In this document: piece by piece, positions 23,488-31,785 of the stretch
How positions within the stretch are numbered: position 1 is the first letter of the stretch
Layout: each line of letters opens with the position of its first letter
Source of the DNA: Massilia sp. HP4
GTDB taxonomy: Bacteria; Pseudomonadota; Gammaproteobacteria; Burkholderiales; Burkholderiaceae_D
Assembly: GCF_005222695.1 (NCBI RefSeq)
Contig: NZ_STGG01000016.1
Location: 1-64,000 of the forward strand
Length of the DNA stretch: 64,000 nt
Direction: 5' to 3'
Position numbers and translations under genes: made by a program
The notes under the pieces: model-generated
What the model was told of the DNA's origin: nothing
The model's input: the letters and a program-made list of their open reading frames with translations, nothing else
Database searches by the model: none

Positions 23488-25719
23488 ATGACGAGAATGA
23501 CCAAGACCCTGCTGGCAGCGGCTGCGCTGCTGGCCTGCGCGACCGGCGCATCGGCGAACGACCGCCAGATCCAGCAACAAGTCGACGCGCTCATGAAGCG
23601 CATGACGCTCGAGGAAAAGGTCGGCCAGCTGCACCAGCTGTCGGGCCGCCAGATGACGGGGCCGGGCAGCGAGAAATTCAGCGACAAGCTGGCCGACATC
23701 CGCGCCGGCAAGGTCGGCTCGATGCTGAACGTGAAAGGCGTGGCCGAGACGCGCGAGATCCAGGCGCTGGCGCTGCAGTCGCGCCTGAAAATCCCGCTGC
23801 TGTTCAGCCTTGACGTCATCCACGGCTACAAGACCGTGTTCCCGGTGCCGCTGGGAGAATCGGCGTCCTGGGACCTGGAAGCGATCGAGCAGTCGGCGTA
23901 TATCGCCGCGAAGGAAGCCGCCGCCAGCGGCATCCACTGGACCTTCGCGCCGATGGTCGACATCGGCCGCGATCCGCGCTGGGGCAGGGTGATGGAGGGC
24001 GCCGGCGAGGATACCTACCTGGGTTCGCGCATCGCGGTCGCCCGCATCAAGGGCTTCCAGGGCGAGAAGCTCGGCGCGCTGGACCGCATCATGGCCACCG
24101 CCAAGCACTTCGCCGGCTATGGTGCCGCCATCGCCGGCCGCGACTACAATGCGGCCGACATGAGCGAGCAGCAGCTGCACGAAGTCTACCTGCCGCCGTT
24201 CAAGGCGGCAGTCGACGCCGGCGTGGCCACCTTCATGAACTCGTTCAATACGCTCAACGGCGTGCCGGCCACCGCCAGCAGCTATCTGCAGCGCGACATA
24301 TTGAAAGGGCAGTGGCAGTATCCCGGCTTCGTCGTCAGCGACTGGGCCTCGGTCAAGGAGCTGGTCGAGCATGGCTATGCGGCCGACCTGGCGCAGGCGG
24401 CCGAGCAGGCCATCAATGCCGGCAGCGACATGGATATGGAGGGCTATGCCTTCACCCGCCACCTGGCCGAGCGGGTCAGGACCGGCAAGGTGAAGCAATC
24501 GGTGCTGGACGACGCCGTACGCCGCGTGCTGACCAAGAAGTTCGAGCTCGGGCTGTTCGACGATCCCTACCGCTACTCGGATGCGGCGCGCGAGAAAGCG
24601 GTCATCAACGATCCTGGACACGCACGCATCGCACGCGACGTCGCCCGCAAGTCGCTGGTGCTGCTCAAGAACGACAATGGGGCGCTGCCGTTCGCCACCG
24701 GCCTGAAGTCGCTGGCGGTGATCGGACCGCTGGCCGAGGCCAAGCGCGACCTGGAAGGCGGCTGGATCGTCGCGTCCGACGAAAGCCGCGTGGTGAGCCT
24801 GGTCGAGGGGATCCGCGCCCAGCTGTCGCCGCAAACCAGGCTGACCGTCGCCAGGGGCTGCGACGTGGCCTGCGTCGACACGGGCGGATTCGACGCCGCG
24901 GTGGCGGCGGCCAAGGATGCCGAAGCCGTGCTGCTGGTGATCGGCGAATCGTGGGACATGAGCGGCGAGGCCAAGTCGCGGGTCGATATCGGCCTGCCCG
25001 GGCGCCAGGCGGCGCTGTTCGACGCCCTGGCCGCCACCGGCAAACCGGTGGTCGTGGTGATGATGGCCGGTCGCCCGCTGGTGTTCGAGAACGTCGCCGC
25101 GAAGGCGGCGGCGATCCTGTACGCCTGGTTCCCCGGCGCCCAGGGCGGCAATGCGGTGGCCGACGTGCTGTTCGGCGCCTACAACCCGTCGGGCAAGCTG
25201 CCGATGACCTTCCCGCGCAGCGTGGGCCAGATCCCGATCTCCTACCAGCAGTACCGCACGGGACGGCCGGTGCTCAATGAGGCGAACATCGTCTACCGCT
25301 CGGCGTACATCGATTCGCCGAACACGCCGCGTTATGCCTTCGGCCATGGCCTGAGCTATACCAGCTTCGCCTACAGCGACCTGGCCGTCAGCCGGCCGTC
25401 GATGCGGCAGGGCGACAAGGTGACGGTGTCGTTCACGCTGGCCAATACGGGCAAGCGTGCCGGCGAAGAGGTGGCGCAACTGTATATCCGTGACCCGGTG
25501 GCCTCGGTGGTGCGGCCGCTGATGGAACTGAAGGGTTTCCAGAAGCTAAAGCTGGAACCGGGCGAGCGGCGCACGGTGCGCTTCGAGATCGACCGCGACA
25601 CGCTGGCCTTCCACGACAGCCGCCTGAAATGGGTGGCCGAGCCGGGCGAGTTCGAGCTGATGGTGGGCACGGCCTCGGATGCGATCCGACTGCGCGGAAA
25701 GCTCACGCTGTCGGACTGA
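23488..25719 (+). CDS. bglX: Periplasmic beta-glucosidase, glycoside hydrolase family 3
   Basis: 743 aa. Signal peptide (LLAAAALLACATGASA), then the GH3 N-terminal barrel with DVIHGYKTVFPVPL, APMVDIGRDPRWGR, KHFAGYG and FVVSDWAS, whose D285 is the nucleophile. The GH3 C-domain carries LLKNDNGALPF and LPGRQAALFDAL, and a fibronectin-III-like tail starts at about residue 630. Length and layout match BglX. It probably removes terminal beta-glucosyl residues from oligosaccharides in the periplasm, working with the GH2 enzyme. Confidence 0.93.
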   Translation: MTRMTKTLLAAAALLACATGASANDRQIQQQVDALMKRMTLEEKVGQLHQLSGRQMTGPGSEKFSDKLADIRAGKVGSMLNVKGVAETREIQALALQSRLKIPLLFSLDVIHGYKTVFPVPLGESASWDLEAIEQSAYIAAKEAAASGIHWTFAPMVDIGRDPRWGRVMEGAGEDTYLGSRIAVARIKGFQGEKLGALDRIMATAKHFAGYGAAIAGRDYNAADMSEQQLHEVYLPPFKAAVDAGVATFMNSFNTLNGVPATASSYLQRDILKGQWQYPGFVVSDWASVKELVEHGYAADLAQAAEQAINAGSDMDMEGYAFTRHLAERVRTGKVKQSVLDDAVRRVLTKKFELGLFDDPYRYSDAAREKAVINDPGHARIARDVARKSLVLLKNDNGALPFATGLKSLAVIGPLAEAKRDLEGGWIVASDESRVVSLVEGIRAQLSPQTRLTVARGCDVACVDTGGFDAAVAAAKDAEAVLLVIGESWDMSGEAKSRVDIGLPGRQAALFDALAATGKPVVVVMMAGRPLVFENVAAKAAAILYAWFPGAQGGNAVADVLFGAYNPSGKLPMTFPRSVGQIPISYQQYRTGRPVLNEANIVYRSAYIDSPNTPRYAFGHGLSYTSFAYSDLAVSRPSMRQGDKVTVSFTLANTGKRAGEEVAQLYIRDPVASVVRPLMELKGFQKLKLEPGERRTVRFEIDRDTLAFHDSRLKWVAEPGEFELMVGTASDAIRLRGKLTLSD

Positions 25720-25758
25720 TGTTACCGCAACCATGACCGCGGTGCTAGAATCGCGGTC

Positions 25759-26814
25759 ATGGAAAAACCCGTATCGAAGGACCCCGCACCCCGCAAGAGC
25801 CGCAAGGGCGCCACGCCCACGGTACGCGACGTCGCGCGCCTGGCCGGCGTCGCGCCGATGAGCGTCTCGCGCGCGCTGAACAATCCCGATTCGGTCTCGC
25901 CCGACATCCTGCAGCGCGTGCGCGAGGTGGTCGACCAGATCGGCTACGTGCCGAACCTGCTGGCCGGCGGCCTGGCCTCCAAGAAGAGCCGCATGGTGGC
26001 GGCCGTGGTGCCGACCATCAGCGGCTCGGTGTTCCTCGAGATGGTGCAGGCGCTGACCGATGCGCTGGCGGCGCGCGGCTACCAGCTGATGCTGGGCCAG
26101 GCCGGCTACGAGAACTCGCGCGAGGATGCGCTGCTCGAGGCCATCATCGGTCGCCGTCCCGATGGCGTGGTGCTGACCGGGATCATGCGCTCGGAGCAGG
26201 GCCGGCGCCGTCTGCTGGCCAGCGGCATCCCGGTGGTCGAGACCTGGGACCTGACCGACAGCCCGATCGACATGCTGGTCGGCTTCTCGCACGAAAAGAT
26301 CGGCAAGGCGGTGGCCGAATACCTGGTGAGGCGCGGCCGCCGCAAGATCGCGACCATCAGCGCCAACGACGAGCGGGCGGTGCGCCGCAACCGGCAGTTC
26401 GCCGACGCCGTGCTGGCGCTGCGGCCCGAGCTGGGCATGGACCGCGCGGCGGTGCCGACCTGCATCGTGCCGGCCCCGACCACGCTCGGCAGCGGCCGCA
26501 CCGGCTTGCGCGAGCTGCTGGCGCACGATCCCGCCATCGACGCCGTTTTCTGCAGTTCGGACATGATGGCCCAGGGCGTGCTGCTCGAGGCGCTGGCGCT
26601 GGGCATCGAGGTGCCCCGGCAACTGGCCGTGGTCGGCCTGGGCGACCAGGCCTTCTCGCGCGACCTGCTTCCTCCCCTGACCACGGTGCGCATCGACGGC
26701 ACCGCCATCGGTACCACCGCCGCCCAGCTGATCATCGACCGCGCCGAAGGCAAGCCGGTCGAGGAACTGGTGCGCGACGTCGGTTTCATCATCGTCGAGC
26801 GCGGCAGCACCTGA
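25759..26814 (+). CDS. LacI/GntR-type transcriptional regulator of the glycan/sugar-acid locus
   Basis: 351 aa. The helix-turn-helix TVRDVARLAGVAPMSVSRAL with hinge helix LAGGLASKK is followed by a periplasmic-binding-fold effector domain (MVAAVVPTISGSVF...). The N-terminal 20 residues before the HTH are basic. The HTH and core resemble the gluconate regulator GntR of E. coli, whose operator is also an ACCGGT-centred palindrome. It very probably binds the TGATACCGGTATCA-type sites at 21390, 21517, 26900 and 26926. Its effector may be a sugar acid. No such operator lies directly upstream of its own gene. Confidence 0.88.
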   Translation: MEKPVSKDPAPRKSRKGATPTVRDVARLAGVAPMSVSRALNNPDSVSPDILQRVREVVDQIGYVPNLLAGGLASKKSRMVAAVVPTISGSVFLEMVQALTDALAARGYQLMLGQAGYENSREDALLEAIIGRRPDGVVLTGIMRSEQGRRRLLASGIPVVETWDLTDSPIDMLVGFSHEKIGKAVAEYLVRRGRRKIATISANDERAVRRNRQFADAVLALRPELGMDRAAVPTCIVPAPTTLGSGRTGLRELLAHDPAIDAVFCSSDMMAQGVLLEALALGIEVPRQLAVVGLGDQAFSRDLLPPLTTVRIDGTAIGTTAAQLIIDRAEGKPVEELVRDVGFIIVERGST

Positions 26815-26884
26815 CCGTCCGGCCCGCCGCATCCACGCGGCGGGACCCATCCCCGTTGTTATTCCACAAGCGCGTCATAAATCG

Positions 26885-26939
26885 TTGACAGCCGCAAAAA
26901 GATACCGGTATCATTGATTTCAATTTGGTACCGGTATCA
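26885..26939 (+). promoter_or_regulatory. gudD promoter with two LacI-type operators
   Basis: TTGACA at 26885-26890 and TATCAT at 26909-26914 (18-bp spacer) form the promoter. Operator O3, AGATACCGGTATCA (26900-26913), covers the -10. Operator O4, TGGTACCGGTATCA (26926-26939), lies just past the start site and ends 16 bases before the gudD ATG. Centre-to-centre distance is 26 bp, so two dimers could sit side by side. Confidence 0.8.
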
Positions 26940-26954
26940 CGACCCAGGAAATAC

Positions 26955-28340
26955 ATGACAACGAACTCATCCGACGCACCTACCTCGATCTCGCCACCGG
27001 CGACGGGCGGCACTCCCCACGTCACCGCCATGCGCGTGGTGCCGGTCGCAGGCCGCGACAGCATGCTGCTCAACCTGAGCGGCGCCCACGCTCCCTGGTT
27101 TACCCGCAACCTCGTGATCCTGACCGACAGCAGCGGCAACCAGGGCGTCGGCGAAGTCCCCGGCGGCGAGAGCATCCGCCAGACCCTGGAAGAAGCGCGC
27201 ACCCTGGTCATCGGCCAGCCGATCGGCGCCTTCAAGGGCGTGCTGCGCACGATGCGCAAGGTGTTCGCCGGTCGCGACGCCGGTGGCCGCGGCCAGCAGA
27301 CTTTCGACCTGCGCGTGATGATCCACGCCGTGGCTGGCGTCGAATGCGCGATGCTCGACCTGCTCGGCAAGTTCATGGGGCTGCCGGTGGCCGACCTGCT
27401 GGGCGAGGGCCGCCAGCGCGACCAGGTCGAGATGCTGGGCTACCTGTTCTACGTGGGCGACCGCGAGCTCACCGACCTGCCGTACGCCAGTCCATCGGGC
27501 GAGCCGGAAGGCGCCGACGACTGGCTGCGCCTGCGCCACCAGGCGGCCATGGATGCCGACGCCATCGTGGCCCAGGCGCGCGCCGCCCAGCAGCGCTATG
27601 GTTTCCGCAACTTCAAGCTCAAGGGCGGCGTGCTGCGCGGCGAAGACGAGATCGAGGCCGCGCGCGCCCTGAAGGAAGCCTTCCCGCAGGCGCGCATCAC
27701 GCTCGACCCGAACGGCGGCTGGCTGCTGGGCGACGCCATCCGGCTGTGCCGCGACATGGGCGACGTGCTGGCCTATGCCGAAGACCCGTGCGGGCCGCAA
27801 GACGGCTATTCGGGCCGCGAGACGATGGCCGAGTTCCGCCGCGCCACCGGCCTGCGCACCGCCACCAATATGATCGCGACCGACTGGCGCCAGCTGGTGC
27901 ATGCGGTGCAACTGCAGGCGGTCGACATTCCGCTGGCCGACCCGCATTTCTGGACCATGCAGGACACCGTGCGCGTGGCCCAGATGTGCCAGGCCTGGGG
28001 CCTGACCTGGGGCTCGCATTCGAACAACCACTTCGACGTCTCGCTGGCCATGTTCACCCACGTGGCGGCGGCGGCGCCGGGCGAGATCACCGCCATCGAC
28101 ACCCACTGGATCTGGCAGGACGGCCAGCACCTGACCCGCAATCCGCTGCGCATCGAGGGCGGCATGGTCGCGGTGCCGACCGCGCCGGGCCTGGGCGTGG
28201 AGCTGGACATCGAGGCCGTGGAGGCGGCCCACCAGCGCTACCTGCAGATGGGCCTGGGCGGGCGCGACGACGCCGTCGGCATGCAATACCTCATTCCGAA
28301 CTGGAGGTTCGACAGCAAGAAACCGTGCATGGTGCGTTAG
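26955..28340 (+). CDS. gudD: Glucarate dehydratase
   Basis: 461 aa enolase-superfamily enzyme. Diagnostic blocks are [38 protein letters not shown] with the KxK catalytic lysine, [37 protein letters not shown], and [20 protein letters not shown] with the catalytic His. [11 protein letters not shown] follows. It dehydrates D-glucarate/L-idarate to 5-keto-4-deoxyglucarate. Start ATG 26955 follows CAGGAAA; in-frame sequence further up is operator DNA. It connects the locus to glucuronate/galacturonate oxidation. Uronate dehydrogenase and the later aldolase are not in the window. Confidence 0.95.
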   Translation: MTTNSSDAPTSISPPATGGTPHVTAMRVVPVAGRDSMLLNLSGAHAPWFTRNLVILTDSSGNQGVGEVPGGESIRQTLEEARTLVIGQPIGAFKGVLRTMRKVFAGRDAGGRGQQTFDLRVMIHAVAGVECAMLDLLGKFMGLPVADLLGEGRQRDQVEMLGYLFYVGDRELTDLPYASPSGEPEGADDWLRLRHQAAMDADAIVAQARAAQQRYGFRNFKLKGGVLRGEDEIEAARALKEAFPQARITLDPNGGWLLGDAIRLCRDMGDVLAYAEDPCGPQDGYSGRETMAEFRRATGLRTATNMIATDWRQLVHAVQLQAVDIPLADPHFWTMQDTVRVAQMCQAWGLTWGSHSNNHFDVSLAMFTHVAAAAPGEITAIDTHWIWQDGQHLTRNPLRIEGGMVAVPTAPGLGVELDIEAVEAAHQRYLQMGLGGRDDAVGMQYLIPNWRFDSKKPCMVR

Positions 28341-28407
28341 ACCGGCATAGACCGGCGGCGCATCAGGCATTCAAGGCAGTACAAAAACATAATATCAGGA
28401 GATGAAA

Positions 28408-30834
28408 ATGCCAGCGAAACACCGTATCGTGTTGTGTCCCATGGCGCTTGCCGTGGCGGGCGCCATGCTCAGCATGGCGGCCCAGGCCCAGGAAGCCCCG
28501 CAGCCTGCCCAAGGCGCCGCCCCGGCGCTCGAACAGGTGGTGGTCACCGCCAACAAGCGCGTCGAGCGGCTCGAGAACGTGCCGCAGTCGATTTCCGTGA
28601 TCAGCGAAGAGCTCCTGCAGCGCAATAATGTGCGCGACCTGGACGACATCATCGAGCTGTCGCCATCGCTGAGCAAGACTCAGTCCGACAACCCGGCCAA
28701 CACGGGCCTGAACATGCGCGGCATCGGCACCCAGTCGATCGGCATCGGCGTCGAATCCGACGTCGCCGTGATCGTCGACGACATCCCGATCGGCATGCAG
28801 GTGCAGGCTTTCCGCGACCTGACCGACGTCTCGCGCATCGAGATCCTCAAGGGCCCGCAAAGCACGCTGTTCGGCAAGTCGGCGATCGCCGGCGCCATCA
28901 ACATCGTCACCAAGCCGATCTCGGGCCCGGTGCGTACCCGCGCCAGCGTGCTGATGTCGGACGACCGTGAATGGCGGCTGTCGGCCTCGATCGGCGGCGA
29001 CGTCTCGGAGAAATTCGGCTTTCGCATCGCCGCCAGCCAGAACGATTTCGCCGGCAACGTCCACAATCTCACCACCGGCAAGTGGACCAATGGCGCGCGC
29101 GGCAAGACCTTCCTGGGCAAGCTGACCTGGCGTCCGCTCGACAACGTCAGCGTCGACTTCTCGCCGCGCTACAACCACACGCTGACCGATTGCTGCGTGG
29201 TGGTGATCAACGGCGTTACCGGCACCAACACCCAGAACGGCCTGCTGAACAACATCCCGGCCATGCCGATCGGCCTGGCGCTGGATGGGATCTCGCCGAA
29301 CAAGGACAATATCAACATCCGCAACGACACCTTTACCGGCCAGGAGTCGACCACCCGCGGCGCCGGCCTGCGCGTCAACTGGGAATTGCCGAACGGCGGC
29401 ACGCTGACCTCGATCACCTCGATGGACCGCTACCACGCCAACGATTCGCGCGACCAGGACTTCACCGACCTGCCGGTGATGCTGTACTACCCGGTGACCG
29501 GCACCGGCCTGCCGGCCGGGATCAACAGCGGCTCGTCGCAGCACGGCCGCTTCGACGTCATCTCGCGCACCCAGGAACTGCGCTACACCTCGAGCGACAG
29601 CGGCGCGCTGCGCTACGTGGCCGGCGTCTGGTACGGCAAGAACGAACTGGCGCGCTACTTCAAGCGCGGCGAGTACGGCCTGATCGCGACCAGCCCGACC
29701 GAGTTCTATGGCGACACCTATAACATCAACAAGGCGGTGTTCGGCCAGGCCAGCTGGGAATTCATCCCGCGCACCACGCTCACCGCCGGCCTGCGCTACA
29801 ACGAGCAGGAATCGGGCTATCGCTTCAATGGCAGCGGCAACCCGTCGGCGCTGCCGTTCGGCAGCCCGTTCAGGCCGACCCATGTGTTCTCGAGCCTGGG
29901 CAACAATGACGAGCACGTGACGGGCAAACTGAGCCTGCAGCGCCAGTTCACGCCCAACCTGATGGGCTATGTGTCCGGCTCGACCGGCTACAAGGGCCAT
30001 GCCTATGACATCACGAGCAGCCTGAACGCGCTCACTGCAAGCCAGCAGCCGGTCAAGCCCGAAACCGCCGAGAGCTTCGAGGTCGGCATGAAGGGCAGCT
30101 TCCTGGGCAACCGCCTGACGGTGGCGGCCACCGCCTTCAGCTCCAAGTTCGAGGATTACCAGCAGAACTCGGGCAGCTATATCCCGGATACGCTGATCTA
30201 CCAGACCCGCCTGAACAGCCTGCCGGGCGTCGAGACCAAGGGCGTGGAGCTGGACGTGAACGCCCTGGTGACCGGCAACCTGCTGGTGAACGCGGCTTTC
30301 GCCTATACCGATGCGTCGATAACGGAGTTCCGCAATGCCCAGTGCTACCAGGTGCCGGGCAGCCCGAACGGCGGCTTCAATGAAAGCTGCATCCTGCGCA
30401 ATCCCGAGTTCGGCAACCAGAACACGCAGGACGTCAGCGGCGGGCGCATGCCGTTCGCGCCGCGCCGCAAGGCCACCGTCAACTTCCGCTACGACGTCCG
30501 GATGCCGAGCCGCAGCTTCGATGGCTTTGTGACCGGTACCATCGCTCACGCCAGCGACATGGTGACGAACCTGGACCAGAACCCGATCAACTATGTGCAG
30601 CCGACTACCTACCTGCACGCCGGCTTCGGCCTGCGTGACCGGACCGGCAAATACACGTTCAGCGTGCGCGTCAACAACCTGCTGGACAAGCGCTACATGA
30701 GCAACCGCTCGGTCCAGCTGGGGAACTTCAATGCGTTTGCGCCGAATCCGCTGGCCCAGGTGACCACCACCACCTGGTCGCCGCAGCGCAACGCCTTCCG
30801 CAACATCGCCGTCAAGCTGGACATGAACTTCTAG
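28408..30834 (+). CDS. TonB-dependent outer-membrane receptor (probable oligosaccharide/sugar-acid uptake)
   Basis: 808 aa. Signal peptide ending SMAAQAQ, a TonB-box-like ALEQVVVTANK, a plug domain (VPQSISVISEELL ... ILKGPQSTLFGKSAIAGAINIVTK) and a C-terminal beta-barrel ending in Phe (KLDMNF). ATG 28408 is preferred over ATG 28402 because AGGAG (28397-28401) would be adjacent to the latter. It sits 67 bp after gudD, so co-transcription is likely. It probably imports the glycan fragments or conjugates that the periplasmic glycosidases cut; ligand not proven. Confidence 0.87.
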   Translation: MPAKHRIVLCPMALAVAGAMLSMAAQAQEAPQPAQGAAPALEQVVVTANKRVERLENVPQSISVISEELLQRNNVRDLDDIIELSPSLSKTQSDNPANTGLNMRGIGTQSIGIGVESDVAVIVDDIPIGMQVQAFRDLTDVSRIEILKGPQSTLFGKSAIAGAINIVTKPISGPVRTRASVLMSDDREWRLSASIGGDVSEKFGFRIAASQNDFAGNVHNLTTGKWTNGARGKTFLGKLTWRPLDNVSVDFSPRYNHTLTDCCVVVINGVTGTNTQNGLLNNIPAMPIGLALDGISPNKDNINIRNDTFTGQESTTRGAGLRVNWELPNGGTLTSITSMDRYHANDSRDQDFTDLPVMLYYPVTGTGLPAGINSGSSQHGRFDVISRTQELRYTSSDSGALRYVAGVWYGKNELARYFKRGEYGLIATSPTEFYGDTYNINKAVFGQASWEFIPRTTLTAGLRYNEQESGYRFNGSGNPSALPFGSPFRPTHVFSSLGNNDEHVTGKLSLQRQFTPNLMGYVSGSTGYKGHAYDITSSLNALTASQQPVKPETAESFEVGMKGSFLGNRLTVAATAFSSKFEDYQQNSGSYIPDTLIYQTRLNSLPGVETKGVELDVNALVTGNLLVNAAFAYTDASITEFRNAQCYQVPGSPNGGFNESCILRNPEFGNQNTQDVSGGRMPFAPRRKATVNFRYDVRMPSRSFDGFVTGTIAHASDMVTNLDQNPINYVQPTTYLHAGFGLRDRTGKYTFSVRVNNLLDKRYMSNRSVQLGNFNAFAPNPLAQVTTTTWSPQRNAFRNIAVKLDMNF

Positions 30835-30862
30835 CCGCCGGCCTTACCGCTTGTCTCTCGTT

Positions 30863-30895
30863 GGCCCGTCGCGCACCGCGTGGCGGGCCTTTTTT
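30863..30895 (+). terminator. Intrinsic terminator of the TonB receptor transcript
   Basis: GGCCCG (30863-30868) pairs with CGGGCC (30884-30889), with further partial pairing inside. The stem is followed at once by TTTTTT (30890-30895). It lies 28 bp after the receptor stop codon. Confidence 0.8.
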
Positions 30896-30906
30896 CTTCC
30901 AGGCGC

Positions 30907-30931
30907 AAAAAAGCCGGGCAAGGCCCGGCTT
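30907..30931 (-). terminator. Intrinsic terminator of the DUF4136 lipoprotein gene
   Basis: AAGCCGGGC (30911-30919) pairs with GCCCGGCTT (30923-30931). Read leftward, the stem ends in a run of Ts (30912-30907). It lies 22 bp after the lipoprotein stop codon, facing the rightward terminator. Confidence 0.85.
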
Positions 30932-30953
30932 CATGACAAGCGCACGGGGTCGG

Positions 30954-31601
30954 TCAGCCCTTGGGCTCCTGCTTGACCTCGACCCGGCGCGCCACACCCG
31001 ACGGGCCCGGGAAGCCTTCGAAGGCGCTGTGCACCAGGGCCGGCATGATCTCGGGCGTCGACATATTGCGGCTGGTGTTGTGCACCGTGACGTCGAACAG
31101 GCGCTTGCCGTCGCGCGCCGCCTTGATCGAGACCTGCAGCTCGCGCCGGTAATGGTGCTCGATCGAGGTCTGGTAGGCAGGATAAGGACCCCAGAACGGA
31201 TCGTAGAACGGGCTGTACCAGCCGCCCCAGTAGCGGCGGTTGAAGCCGCGGTAGCCGTAGCCGAAGCGCGCGCTCGGATAGAAATACGGCGTCATGATCG
31301 GCTCGAGCACCCGCACCGGCAGGTCGGTGGTGGTGAAGCGCATCGAGACCGTCAACGCCGGCGTGGCGCCGTCGGCGTCGCGGAAGCCCTGGCGCGCCAG
31401 CTGGCCGCGCACCAGTTCCTGGTAGCTGCGCCATTCCAGCGTGTCGTCCTGCGGCGACGGCACCTCGAATACATAACTCTTGTCTTCCATCTGGGCCGGC
31501 CATTGGTGGAAGGTGGTGACATCGCTGCGGATGGTGGTCGCGCAACCGCCCAGGAGCAGCGCAAGCGCCGTGCCGGCGGCGACCATGATGAGGCGTTTCA
31601 T
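30954..31601 (-). CDS. DUF4136 lipoprotein
   Basis: 215 aa. A lipoprotein signal with lipobox LLGG-C (cleavage before about C20) is followed by TTIRSDVTTFHQWP, typical of DUF4136. The middle is rich in aromatic residues and glycine (YGYRGFNRRYWGGWYSPFYDP). The protein should be anchored in the outer or inner membrane facing the periplasm. Function of the family is unknown. GGAGA lies upstream of the ATG; it has its own terminator and is divergent from pepN. Confidence 0.85.
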   Translation of the reverse strand: MKRLIMVAAGTALALLLGGCATTIRSDVTTFHQWPAQMEDKSYVFEVPSPQDDTLEWRSYQELVRGQLARQGFRDADGATPALTVSMRFTTTDLPVRVLEPIMTPYFYPSARFGYGYRGFNRRYWGGWYSPFYDPFWGPYPAYQTSIEHHYRRELQVSIKAARDGKRLFDVTVHNTSRNMSTPEIMPALVHSAFEGFPGPSGVARRVEVKQEPKG

Positions 31602-31785
31602 ACCGAATCTCCAAAAATTGTGCGGAATTACCCCGATGATCTAGCTTACCTCTTGTTCGGCATCAATAAACCAGGATTTACACCCAGTTACCGTGCACAC
31701 ATTGCGATACATGGAATCGGACGAAACACCGGAAAAGCTTGTTGGTAAAATAAGCACTTCTCCACTGTGTTTGCGGACCCTTCCT

